Positions 56,490 to 64,000 of a DNA stretch of 64,000 nucleotides are shown here, piece by piece (positions within the stretch are counted from its first letter, which is position 1; every line of letters begins with the position of its first letter). The notes below the pieces were generated by a model. That model was not told the DNA's origin. It was given only the letters and a program-made list of their open reading frames with translations, and searched no databases. The translations under genes were made by a program, and so were the position numbers. Source of the stretch: Alteromonas sp. KUL42 (lineage in GTDB: Bacteria; Pseudomonadota; Gammaproteobacteria; Enterobacterales; Alteromonadaceae); NCBI RefSeq assembly GCF_006538325.1, contig NZ_BJKK01000003.1, positions 409,364-473,363 of the forward strand. Direction: 5' to 3'.

Positions 56490-59381
56490 TTAAGGATTAA
56501 TCAATACTGGCTTACCTAATCCCAAGGCCTCCAGACGTTCAAATTGGGTTGCCTTATCACCCACTACGAGATAAATCATTTTATCCGGGTGAACATAGGT
56601 AGAATAAAGACGCTTCATATCATCTACAGTTAGCGCTTTCACTTCCTTCTCACGCTGTGTTACGTAGTTATTGTCAAACCCATAACCGTTCACATTACCA
56701 ACGACATTTAATTTAGCTCGCAACGTTTCAAACGCTCTTGCATTAGACTTCAATGTAAAGCCTTTGGTGATGTCTAAATCTTCCTGTGAGTAATTGTCAC
56801 CGAATGAGCCTAGGATCTCGCGAATTGTTGCTATTGCTTCTAAAGTCACATTAGAACGTACGCCACTTCGAATTGTGAACATTCCAGTGTAATTGTCGTA
56901 GGAAAACCCGGAACGAATGCCGTAAGTGTACCCCTTGCCTTCGCGCAGTTCTTGCATGAGTTGTGACGCAAAGCCACCTCCACCCAAGCGATAATTCATC
57001 ACGTCCGCCGTATAGATATCAGGGCTTTCGACGGTAGGCGCGGCATGGCCAAAATAAAGCATAGACTGCTTTGCATTTGGTACATCATAAAAATAAACAG
57101 TTGACGTTTCAGGCAACGAAACAGGTGCTATGGTTGGCAATACCACGTCAGTTTGTGCCCATTTATCATTCAATGAAGTGAGCGCTTTAGCAACTTGTGA
57201 TTTTGAAATGTCGCCTGCCACATGTATTTTTGTCACTGTTGGCGACATATTAGTCTTGAAGAAACTGCGTAGGTCATCCAACGTAATTGCTTCTACACTA
57301 CTTGTACTTCCAGTTACCGGCTTAGCGAATGGATGACCTTCAGGGTATAAAAGCTCTGCAAACGTCAGCGACGCAATAGCACTAGGGTTGGCTTTGACTT
57401 GCTTTATATCGTTCAGTATTTCGTCTTTGGCTAGTGCAAATTCTTCTTGGTCAAATCGCGGTGAAAGCAATACCTCTTCAACAATGTCTATCAATGCAGG
57501 GAAGTGCTTAGCTAATGAGGTACCACGGATCACAATGGCCGTATCAGTGGTATTTGCTTCTAGGTGCGCACCTAGCAATTGTATTTCCTGCTCAAGCACT
57601 TCTGGCGTCTTATTTGCCGTACCTTTCAACAAAATAGAAGATAGCAGGTTAGCAACCCCTATTTTTTCTTCTGGATCAAGTAACATCCCCCCTTCTAGTG
57701 TCATCTCGAATTCGACCAGAGGCACTTCGTCGTTTTCAATCCCTGCAATCGACATACCGCTACTTAGCATATCTTGCCATACTGTAGGTGCAGTAATTGA
57801 AAATGCATCGCCATAGGGTGGCTCAACGGTACGGTCGAATTTAGAAGGTGTACGTGTGTACTGAGCGCTTTTAGAAGCGTCAAAACTATCTTCAGCACCA
57901 TTAACAATTTGTTCTTCAACCACACTCGCCTTTAGCGAGCCCTCAAGCACCAAGGTTTCTTGCCCTTTGGGAACAAAACTGGTGGCTACAAAAGGTTTAT
58001 CTTTAATATAAGTGTTATAGACACGCATCACGTCCTGTGGCGTAACAGCTAAAATTTTCTCAACGTCCTTTTGAATATATTCCGCCCCACCCGCAAATAT
58101 TTCATACTGCGCAAGCTGAAAACCTTTACCTAAAACACTCGACAAGCCTTTATAAAAGTCAGTTTCTTGGCCAGCCTTAATTCTTGCTAAGTCTTGAGCA
58201 GAAATGCCTTCTTTTTCGAAAGTGGCAAATGCTTCATCAATCGCCTCAGCTACCTGATTGAGGTTAACTCCATCAAATGCCATCACTTGAAGTTGAAGTT
58301 GGCCTGCTATTTCAGAATCATATCCATACATAGCAACACGGCTCGTAAGCTTTTTCTCATCAATGAGTACTTTGTTAAGCGGGGCATTTTTTCCTTTTGC
58401 TAAATACTCAGACAGCACAGAAAGTGGATAATAGTCAGCATCGTACTCTGGTACTGAGGGCCACACCATGGTTAACAGCGGGGCTTGTGCAAAGTTGTCC
58501 ACATGAAAACGCTTGATTGTTGTTTCGATGACAGCGGGATTAGGAGGTAGTTTGGTAATTGTTTGACCTGATGGGATCTCATCGAAGTAATGTTTTACCC
58601 AGGCTTTCGTTTGCGCAATGTCGATATCACCAGAAATGGTTAGCACTACATTGTTAGGCACATACCAGGTGTTAAAAAACTCTTTTACATCGGCCAAAGT
58701 TGCATTTTGTAAATCTTCTAAAGAGCCAATAACTTGCCAACTATACGGGTGCCCTTTTGGATACAGGTTTTTATCGATAACGTATTGATTGTGTCCATAA
58801 GGGCGGTTATCTACACTCTGGCGCTTTTCATTTTTCACCACTTGCTTTTCTTTGGCCAAAACAGGCTCGGTAACCGTATTGATGAAAAATCCCAGTTTGT
58901 CCGCTTCGGCCCAAATCATTTTCTCTAGGGCATCAATGGGTACGGTTTGAAAGTAATTGGTACTGTCTCGGCTTGTCGAGCCATTGGCGCCTGAACCACC
59001 AATTCTGGCGCTCAATTTATCTAAACCACCCTTGCCTAAATTTTCTGACTCTAAAAAGAGCAAATGTTCAAATAAATGAGCAAACCCTGTGCGCCCCTCT
59101 TTCTCGCGAGCAGAGCCAACATGCGTGGTTAGCGCTACTGCCGCAACGGGGTCGGAACGGTCCACATGCAATAGCACGGTAAGTCCGTTTTTCAGCGTAA
59201 AGCGTTCGAAGTCCACATTAAATACAGCGCTATCAGATTGCGCATTTCGCTCACTGCTCAATGCTGTGGCTGTTGTAGACGAGGATGAATCTGTAGTAAT
59301 GGTCGTTTGAGAACACCCCAATAACGCTGAGGTAAGAGCTACAGCAGCAAAAGATAAGTATATAGGTGAGCGTTTAAACAT
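56490..59381 (-). CDS. M16 family zinc metallopeptidase lipoprotein
   Basis: The ATG at 59381 gives 963 residues beginning with a lipoprotein signal (YLSFAAVALTSALLGCSQ, Cys23); the longer frame to 59591 is not needed. The N-terminal M16 domain has the inverted zinc motif HLFEH (102-106) with a downstream Glu ligand in the ADKLGFF/VVKNEKR region. A second M16 pair in the C-terminal half lacks HxxEH and is a structural repeat. It resembles pitrilysin-like periplasmic or outer-membrane peptidases that degrade peptides. It is a single-gene unit convergent with the his operon. Confidence 0.92.
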   Translation of the reverse strand: MFKRSPIYLSFAAVALTSALLGCSQTTITTDSSSSTTATALSSERNAQSDSAVFNVDFERFTLKNGLTVLLHVDRSDPVAAVALTTHVGSAREKEGRTGFAHLFEHLLFLESENLGKGGLDKLSARIGGSGANGSTSRDSTNYFQTVPIDALEKMIWAEADKLGFFINTVTEPVLAKEKQVVKNEKRQSVDNRPYGHNQYVIDKNLYPKGHPYSWQVIGSLEDLQNATLADVKEFFNTWYVPNNVVLTISGDIDIAQTKAWVKHYFDEIPSGQTITKLPPNPAVIETTIKRFHVDNFAQAPLLTMVWPSVPEYDADYYPLSVLSEYLAKGKNAPLNKVLIDEKKLTSRVAMYGYDSEIAGQLQLQVMAFDGVNLNQVAEAIDEAFATFEKEGISAQDLARIKAGQETDFYKGLSSVLGKGFQLAQYEIFAGGAEYIQKDVEKILAVTPQDVMRVYNTYIKDKPFVATSFVPKGQETLVLEGSLKASVVEEQIVNGAEDSFDASKSAQYTRTPSKFDRTVEPPYGDAFSITAPTVWQDMLSSGMSIAGIENDEVPLVEFEMTLEGGMLLDPEEKIGVANLLSSILLKGTANKTPEVLEQEIQLLGAHLEANTTDTAIVIRGTSLAKHFPALIDIVEEVLLSPRFDQEEFALAKDEILNDIKQVKANPSAIASLTFAELLYPEGHPFAKPVTGSTSSVEAITLDDLRSFFKTNMSPTVTKIHVAGDISKSQVAKALTSLNDKWAQTDVVLPTIAPVSLPETSTVYFYDVPNAKQSMLYFGHAAPTVESPDIYTADVMNYRLGGGGFASQLMQELREGKGYTYGIRSGFSYDNYTGMFTIRSGVRSNVTLEAIATIREILGSFGDNYSQEDLDITKGFTLKSNARAFETLRAKLNVVGNVNGYGFDNNYVTQREKEVKALTVDDMKRLYSTYVHPDKMIYLVVGDKATQFERLEALGLGKPVLINP

Positions 59382-59750
59382 ATTTCCGCTTCTTAAAAGT
59401 AAAAAAGAAGAAGTACCACAAAGCGACAAAACGCGCCATGGGCTTGCATTAAGCGCCATGTTATTGCGAAAACCGGCTCTACAGCGGATCCAATATGATA
59501 AGAAAAAATAACTATAAAAAACAATGAATAAAAATAGAAACATCAAACCAATATCGACCCTATTGAGCATATTCAAAGATACCCAATACACATACCGTTA
59601 CATTTTCATTGTGAACTACGCTCAAAAACTGCGCTCTTACTGCTATTCACTTTCTTAGTCATTTTCTTACTGGGCAAGTCGCTCTTGGCTTCTAACAGCA
59701 GTGATTGCTGTAAAAGACAAATTTAGAAGCCCCAAATATTAAGAAGGATA
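59382..59750. other. Divergent M16 peptidase/lepB intergenic region
   Basis: This 369-bp spacer contains the promoters of both genes. No operator, hairpin or gene can be supported; the minus-strand reading frame through part of it lacks a fitting start. Confidence 0.4.
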
Positions 59751-60431
59751 ATGACAAAAGCAATGAGTAAAAACCTAATTAGGATAAAGCCAATGAAAAA
59801 AGTCGCTAACTTCTTTAAGAACAACCTGTCCTTTTTTGTATTTATTGCCCTTTTGTTTTCATTCAGAAGTAGCGTAGCTGATTGGTATCACGTACCTAGT
59901 GGCTCTATGGAACCAACCATTCAAGTGGGCGACAGAGTGATTGTTGATAAAGCCGCTTACAACTTAGAAGTCCCCTTCACAGATATTGTCATTGCCAAAA
60001 CCGGCGACATTGCCCGAGGTGATATTGTTATTATTGACAGTAGCGCAGCACAAACCCGACTCATAAAACGGGTTGTTGCTGTAGCGGGTGATAACGTGGC
60101 GTTAAGAAACAACGTGCTGTTTATTAACAATGAACGAGCAGCACTTACCCAGGTCGACGCTCGCGTTTTTAAAGAGCAAATACTGGGGAATTCGCGTGCC
60201 ATAGCGCTTAATGCCATTGACAGCCCAGTGAAAAGCTTTAACCAAGTAACAGTACCTACAAATCACGTATTGGCGATGGGTGATAATCGCAATAATAGTG
60301 TAGATTCGCGCTACTATGGTTTCATTCCCGTCACTGAGATCCAAGGTAAAGCCAATGCCGTCGCGTTTTCGTTAGACAAGGAAGATTATTACTTGCCTCG
60401 AGGTTCTCGCTTTTTTGCATCGTTGGAATAA
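59751..60431 (+). CDS. lepB: Signal peptidase I
   Basis: LepB cleaves signal peptides from exported proteins at the outer face of the inner membrane. The 226 residues have one N-terminal anchor (LSFFVFIALLFSFRSSVA), the catalytic Ser52 in VPSGSMEPTI, Lys106 in RLIKRVVAVAGD and box E MGDNRNNSVDSRYYG. It is shorter than E. coli LepB (324 residues) and has a single helix, so it may be an accessory signal peptidase; the housekeeping gene usually sits with lepA and rnc. ATG at 59751 is near AGGAT; other starts lie 4 and 14 codons downstream. Confidence 0.9.
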   Translation: MTKAMSKNLIRIKPMKKVANFFKNNLSFFVFIALLFSFRSSVADWYHVPSGSMEPTIQVGDRVIVDKAAYNLEVPFTDIVIAKTGDIARGDIVIIDSSAAQTRLIKRVVAVAGDNVALRNNVLFINNERAALTQVDARVFKEQILGNSRAIALNAIDSPVKSFNQVTVPTNHVLAMGDNRNNSVDSRYYGFIPVTEIQGKANAVAFSLDKEDYYLPRGSRFFASLE

Positions 60432-60916
60432 CCCATTTTATAGCGGTTGTTAGATCTTCTCTTTTTTAATGATGATGATTTATCAACCGCACCCAATAAC
60501 GCCTTATGCGCCTGCTCGTTGAAATTTCTCGTTTACATTAATCGTTAGTAATAAAGGTAACTTTTTTTATACACCTGAGTTATGAGGCATACTTAAAATC
60601 TGTTTTTAAATATATCAAATTGTTTCACGCCAACGTGTGATTATAAAATAAGCGAACTATATTACACCCCTTATATCACACAGAAACCCTCACATAACCG
60701 GTACATTACAACTATTCACTGTCAGCCAAGTCTGTGGCGATTAAGATAAAAAAGCACTAAAAACGTCTACCTACGTTTACACACTTTGTAACTAACTGTC
60801 ATATTTTTCACCATTTCCATTATTGCAATGAATGTACAACAGGTGCTATTCATATTTTTGCAACATTTCTAAGTTGCGAACACACAACAAGTTTTAAAGG
60901 AAAATAAGGAAATATC
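60432..60916. other. Intergenic region upstream of the TonB-dependent receptor
   Basis: This 485-bp AT-rich spacer contains the receptor promoter and long 5' leader. An AAGGAAATATC ribosome site precedes the ATG. I find no Fur-box-like repeat, gene or strong hairpin. Confidence 0.4.
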
Positions 60917-63511
60917 ATGAAACACGGTCGTAAGATAAGTGCTATAACCCTAGGGTTAGCACTTTCAGGAATTACAACACTTACTCCAGTCTATGCTCAA
61001 CAAGCTGACGAAGAAGCAGCAAACCTTGAACGCATTGCAGTAACGGGGTCGCGCATTAAGCGTACCGATATGGAAGGCCCTTCGCCAATTCAATCTATCG
61101 ATGCCTCCATGATAGACAGTATGGGTTACGAAAACCTTCAACAACTACTTGAGCGTATGCCTGCAACAGGCGCAGGGACATTTTCAACGCGTAACAACAG
61201 CCAAGACTCCACCGCAAACGGCGCAGCAGCAGTTTCATTACGTGGTATGGGACCAGATGCAACACTTGTCCTTATTAATGGTCGTCGTGTGGCTATTAGC
61301 GCGTTTGCCGAAAGCATTACCAATTCATTCGTTGATATTAACTCTATCCCTGTTGCCGCTATCGAACGCATCGATATTTTAAAAGACGGTGCATCGGCAA
61401 TTTACGGCTCTGACGCCGTTGCCGGTGTAGTCAACGTTGTATTAAAGAAAGATTATGAAGGTTTAGAAATTAACGCTGGCTACGGTGGTACCACGGGGCC
61501 AAGCTATGATGAAACTACAGCTAGTATACTTTGGGGCTCTCAGTCAGAAAAAAGTAGCGCCACAGTAATTATCGACTACTTTAACAATAGTACACTAGCA
61601 GCGAATGAGATGGGCCGATTCGGCACCGCGAACCAATCGCCTTACGGTGGTATGGATTTTCGTTCTTCACGCGGGTATCCCGGCTATTTCTATGTTGACG
61701 GTGTGAAAACTATCGACCCTGATTGTCCTGCTGAAAATGCGACTGCATCGGGCAGCTGTTTATTCGACTATGGCCCATATGGATTAACTATTCCTGCCTC
61801 TGAGCGTGTAGGTTTCATTGGTCAATTCGATTACAAAATTGGCTCTGACACTACCGCCTTTATGGAAATTGCCATGCAGCACAACACCTCTGAAGCAGGT
61901 GGTGCGGCAACCCCATTAGACGAAGACGCAGGTCTAACCGTACCAGGTACACACCCTAACAACCCGTTTGGTCAAGATATTGATATTGGCCGCTATCGCC
62001 CTGTTGATGCTGGCGCCCGTCGCTGGGATATCGAATCTGATACCCTTCGTATTGTTGCGGGTTTACGTGGTCAATTCAATGACTATGATTGGGAAGCGTC
62101 GGTTCAAAAAGGACGTAGTCGCTCAGAACAAAGCGGTGACCAATCGCAAGGCTGGGTGCGTGTGGACTGGTTGCAAGAGCAAATTGACTTAGGTAACTAC
62201 AACCCGTTTGGTGGTGTAACTAACCCACAAAGTGTTATCGACAATATAACCACAAGCCTTGTGCGTCGCGGTGAGTCTCGCATGACCAGTGTAGATGCAC
62301 ACATCACAGGTGAAGCTTTTAGCTTTGGCGACGATGTAGTGATGATGGCCGCTGGGGTTGAGTATCGCGAAGAACAGGTGTCTGATGTACCAGACATTCA
62401 ATTCCAACAAGGGCTTATTTTCGGTACTGAATCAGTATCAGCGTCGGCTGAGCGCGATCAATATGCTGCCTATCTTGAGCTGTCTATTCCACTGGCAGAG
62501 CAACTTGAACTACAACTAGCGGGTCGTTACGATCATTACAGTGACTTTGGCAGCACAACCAACCCTAAAATTGCACTTCGCTGGGCACCGAGTGACGAAG
62601 TTACGGTACGTGGTTCTTGGGCACAAGGCTTCCGTGCACCTTCATTAGCACAAGTTGGCTTAGGCCCATCTCAGAAGAGTATTTTCTTTGTAGATCGCTA
62701 CCGCTGTGAGGCCACGGGTCAAGATTGTGACTCTCTCGATTACAATATTGAGTTTGCGGGTAACCCCAACTTAGATGCGGAAGAGTCTGAATCGTGGAAC
62801 GTGGGTGTAATTTATGCCCCTATTCAGTCTTTAGGCCTAAGTGTTGATGTCTGGAGCATTACCCAAGACAACAAAATTGACGAACAACAATTTGGCTTGG
62901 TTTACGATGCGGAATGTAACGACCAAAACAGTACCATTTGTGTGCGTCTAGACCCACAACAAGGTGAGTCTTTAGGTGTTATTCAGAAAATCTTTAATAC
63001 TTATCAAAACGTAACGTCTCAAGAAGCTTCAGGTATCGACTTCAGCGCGAACTACAGCATGGATGCCAACGAATACGGCAACCTTCGCTTTAATTTAGAT
63101 TGGTCTTATATGAGTAACTTCGAAAAAGACAATCTTGATTACACTGGCGAATATGGCTATCCAGAGCACCGCTGGTTGTTCGGTACCACATGGTCAAAAG
63201 GTGCGTTTGATGCAAACCTTAACATCAGCTTTATTGGCGAGTTTGAAGATACGCCAGATATCGACTTTGATGGCGTATTAGATTTCGAAGATAATACGTC
63301 CAGAACCGTTGACTCTCAAATGCTTGTAGACCTTCAAGTTGGCTATACCTACAGCGAAAATCTACGCGTAGTATTAGGTGCGAATAACTTACTTGATGAA
63401 GAACCACCATTTGCTATTGGTGATGGAGATGGTGACCTTTACGGTTATGTAGGTAGCGTTCACAACCCTCGTGGCCGCTTTGTCTACTCAAAACTAACCT
63501 ACCGCTTCTAA
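60917..63511 (+). CDS. TonB-dependent outer-membrane receptor
   Basis: The 864-residue receptor has a signal peptide (ISAITLGLALSGITTLTPVYA, about 7-28) and a TonB box-like stretch around ERIAVTGSRI. The plug domain is about 45-170 (VSLRGMGPDATLVLINGRRV, IERIDILKDGASAIYGSDAVAGVVNVVLK), and a 22-strand-type barrel ends in the terminal aromatic YRF. Cysteine pairs (C...C near 272-283, 594-600 and 662-671) suggest disulfides in extracellular loops. Acidic repeats (DIDFDGVLDFED; GDGDGD) may bind calcium. The substrate is not evident; oligosaccharide, peptide or siderophore uptake are all possible. No inner-membrane transporter or TonB gene adjoins it. Confidence 0.93.
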   Translation: MKHGRKISAITLGLALSGITTLTPVYAQQADEEAANLERIAVTGSRIKRTDMEGPSPIQSIDASMIDSMGYENLQQLLERMPATGAGTFSTRNNSQDSTANGAAAVSLRGMGPDATLVLINGRRVAISAFAESITNSFVDINSIPVAAIERIDILKDGASAIYGSDAVAGVVNVVLKKDYEGLEINAGYGGTTGPSYDETTASILWGSQSEKSSATVIIDYFNNSTLAANEMGRFGTANQSPYGGMDFRSSRGYPGYFYVDGVKTIDPDCPAENATASGSCLFDYGPYGLTIPASERVGFIGQFDYKIGSDTTAFMEIAMQHNTSEAGGAATPLDEDAGLTVPGTHPNNPFGQDIDIGRYRPVDAGARRWDIESDTLRIVAGLRGQFNDYDWEASVQKGRSRSEQSGDQSQGWVRVDWLQEQIDLGNYNPFGGVTNPQSVIDNITTSLVRRGESRMTSVDAHITGEAFSFGDDVVMMAAGVEYREEQVSDVPDIQFQQGLIFGTESVSASAERDQYAAYLELSIPLAEQLELQLAGRYDHYSDFGSTTNPKIALRWAPSDEVTVRGSWAQGFRAPSLAQVGLGPSQKSIFFVDRYRCEATGQDCDSLDYNIEFAGNPNLDAEESESWNVGVIYAPIQSLGLSVDVWSITQDNKIDEQQFGLVYDAECNDQNSTICVRLDPQQGESLGVIQKIFNTYQNVTSQEASGIDFSANYSMDANEYGNLRFNLDWSYMSNFEKDNLDYTGEYGYPEHRWLFGTTWSKGAFDANLNISFIGEFEDTPDIDFDGVLDFEDNTSRTVDSQMLVDLQVGYTYSENLRVVLGANNLLDEEPPFAIGDGDGDLYGYVGSVHNPRGRFVYSKLTYRF

Positions 63512-63527
63512 AAGGATCTAAGAAGAC

Positions 63528-63567
63528 AAAGCGCTCGATGCATTTTATATGCACCGAGCGCTTTTTT
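63528..63567 (+). terminator. Intrinsic terminator of the TonB receptor gene
   Basis: AAAGCGCTCG and CGAGCGCTTT pair around an inner ATGCA/TGCAT-type stem, followed by TTTT. It lies 17 bp past the stop and faces the convergent small gene at 63590. Confidence 0.9.
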
Positions 63568-63589
63568 ATATGCATTGGTAGGCTTTGGT

Positions 63590-63787
63590 TTAAAAGAACA
63601 GGGATTCAATAAGAAGCGTGGTAAGCCATGCGAGAATAATAGGTAACGCTATCATCACGTACACTAATATTTCTGAGCCGACAGTTTTAGCGTTCCAAGC
63701 ATCCAACATTTTTACGTTAAAGCGGCGCTTTAATAAAAACGTGTAGAAAATTATCAGTATTAATAAAACTAAAGCTTTTAACATCAT
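63590..63787 (-). CDS. Small membrane protein, function unknown
   Basis: The 65-residue product has two hydrophobic helices (ALVLLILIIFYTFLL, about 4-19, and VYVMIALPIILAWLTTLLIE, about 42-62) separated by a basic and polar segment (KRRFNVKMLDAWNAKT). The ATG at 63787 has no strong ribosome site. Composition and two-helix layout favour a real small inner-membrane protein, but homology is not recognised. It is convergent with the TonB receptor gene and shares its terminator region. Confidence 0.55.
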   Translation of the reverse strand: MMLKALVLLILIIFYTFLLKRRFNVKMLDAWNAKTVGSEILVYVMIALPIILAWLTTLLIESLFF

Positions 63788-64000
63788 TCTTTACATCCCA
63801 TTCTCTGGTACTGAACATATCTACAAGCTTTCAATCAATGTAAGCCTTCGTATTCTTATGTGGATTACTCATAAGTGTGTTGACCAAAACACTATATCCA
63901 TAACAGCAATGAAAAAGACCTGTCTACCGTATCTGTTTGACGAACGCCATCAGCACTTCGATAAGAGTTAATTGGCTTGTTGCGTTTTCATATATAAAAA

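Noticed and set aside
59382..59591. 70-residue N-terminal extension of the M16 peptidase
   Set aside because: The extension would bury a clear lipoprotein signal starting at the ATG at 59381.

Overview
The window is chromosomal DNA of a marine gammaproteobacterium, most likely Alteromonadales (Alteromonas or a close relative). This rests on gene content and order: fadR-nhaB-dsbB, ycgL-mltB-like-ycgM-ycgN, rnd-fadD-slp/yeaY-tsaB-yoaA and a hisL-GDCBHAFI operon are all gammaproteobacterial neighbourhoods. A wax-ester synthase, phasins, a PEP-CTERM-like protein and a large TonB-dependent receptor fit a marine copiotroph. I see no rRNA, tRNA, CRISPR array, insertion sequence or phage gene. No taxonomic search was possible.

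Layout. 1-714: end of a retropepsin-like protease gene. 0.8-6.2 kb: unsaturated fatty-acid degradation (FadH 2,4-dienoyl-CoA reductase, an ECH1-type dienoyl-CoA isomerase, a TetR regulator, a GMC alcohol oxidase/dehydrogenase). 6.5-15.3 kb: a neutral-lipid and storage-granule region (WS/DGAT acyltransferase with its TetR, DUF445 membrane protein, DUF3336 patatin lipase, a degenerate HD-GYP-like protein, two phasin-type proteins). 15.5-17.7 kb: oligopeptidase B-like lipoprotein. 18.1-30.6 kb: fadR, nhaB, dsbB, a GNAT enzyme, the ycg cluster, rnd, fadD, a hydrolase, slp and tsaB, followed by yoaA up to 32.5 kb. 32.8-40.0 kb: a self-contained MacAB-type ABC exporter plus NtrC-type two-component system. 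40.1-49 kb: a cytochrome c-rhodanese fusion with an orphan binding protein, a GH13 amylase, a TauE/SafE permease, DUF2244 and YSC84 proteins, a PEP-CTERM-like protein, an orphan ParA and a small charged protein. 49.1-56.4 kb: the complete histidine operon with leader peptide and attenuator. 56.5-63.8 kb: an M16 peptidase, signal peptidase I, a TonB-dependent receptor and a small membrane protein.

How the parts connect. Fatty-acid genes recur (fadR, fadD, fadH, dienoyl-CoA isomerase, GMC enzyme, WS/DGAT, patatin lipase). FadR-type operator sequences are visible upstream of fadD and of the GMC enzyme, with a weaker one upstream of fadR. The region therefore looks like a partly co-regulated lipid uptake, oxidation and storage neighbourhood.

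The best candidate for a little-described system is the exporter/two-component operon at 32.6-40 kb. Upstream of it lie a near-consensus sigma-54 promoter and two palindromes exactly 20 bp apart, and the operon itself encodes a sigma-54-dependent activator. The degenerate HD-GYP protein next to the patatin lipase and the cytochrome c-rhodanese fusion next to an orphan binding protein are the next most interesting loci. All functional statements come from reading motifs by eye; no database search was run.
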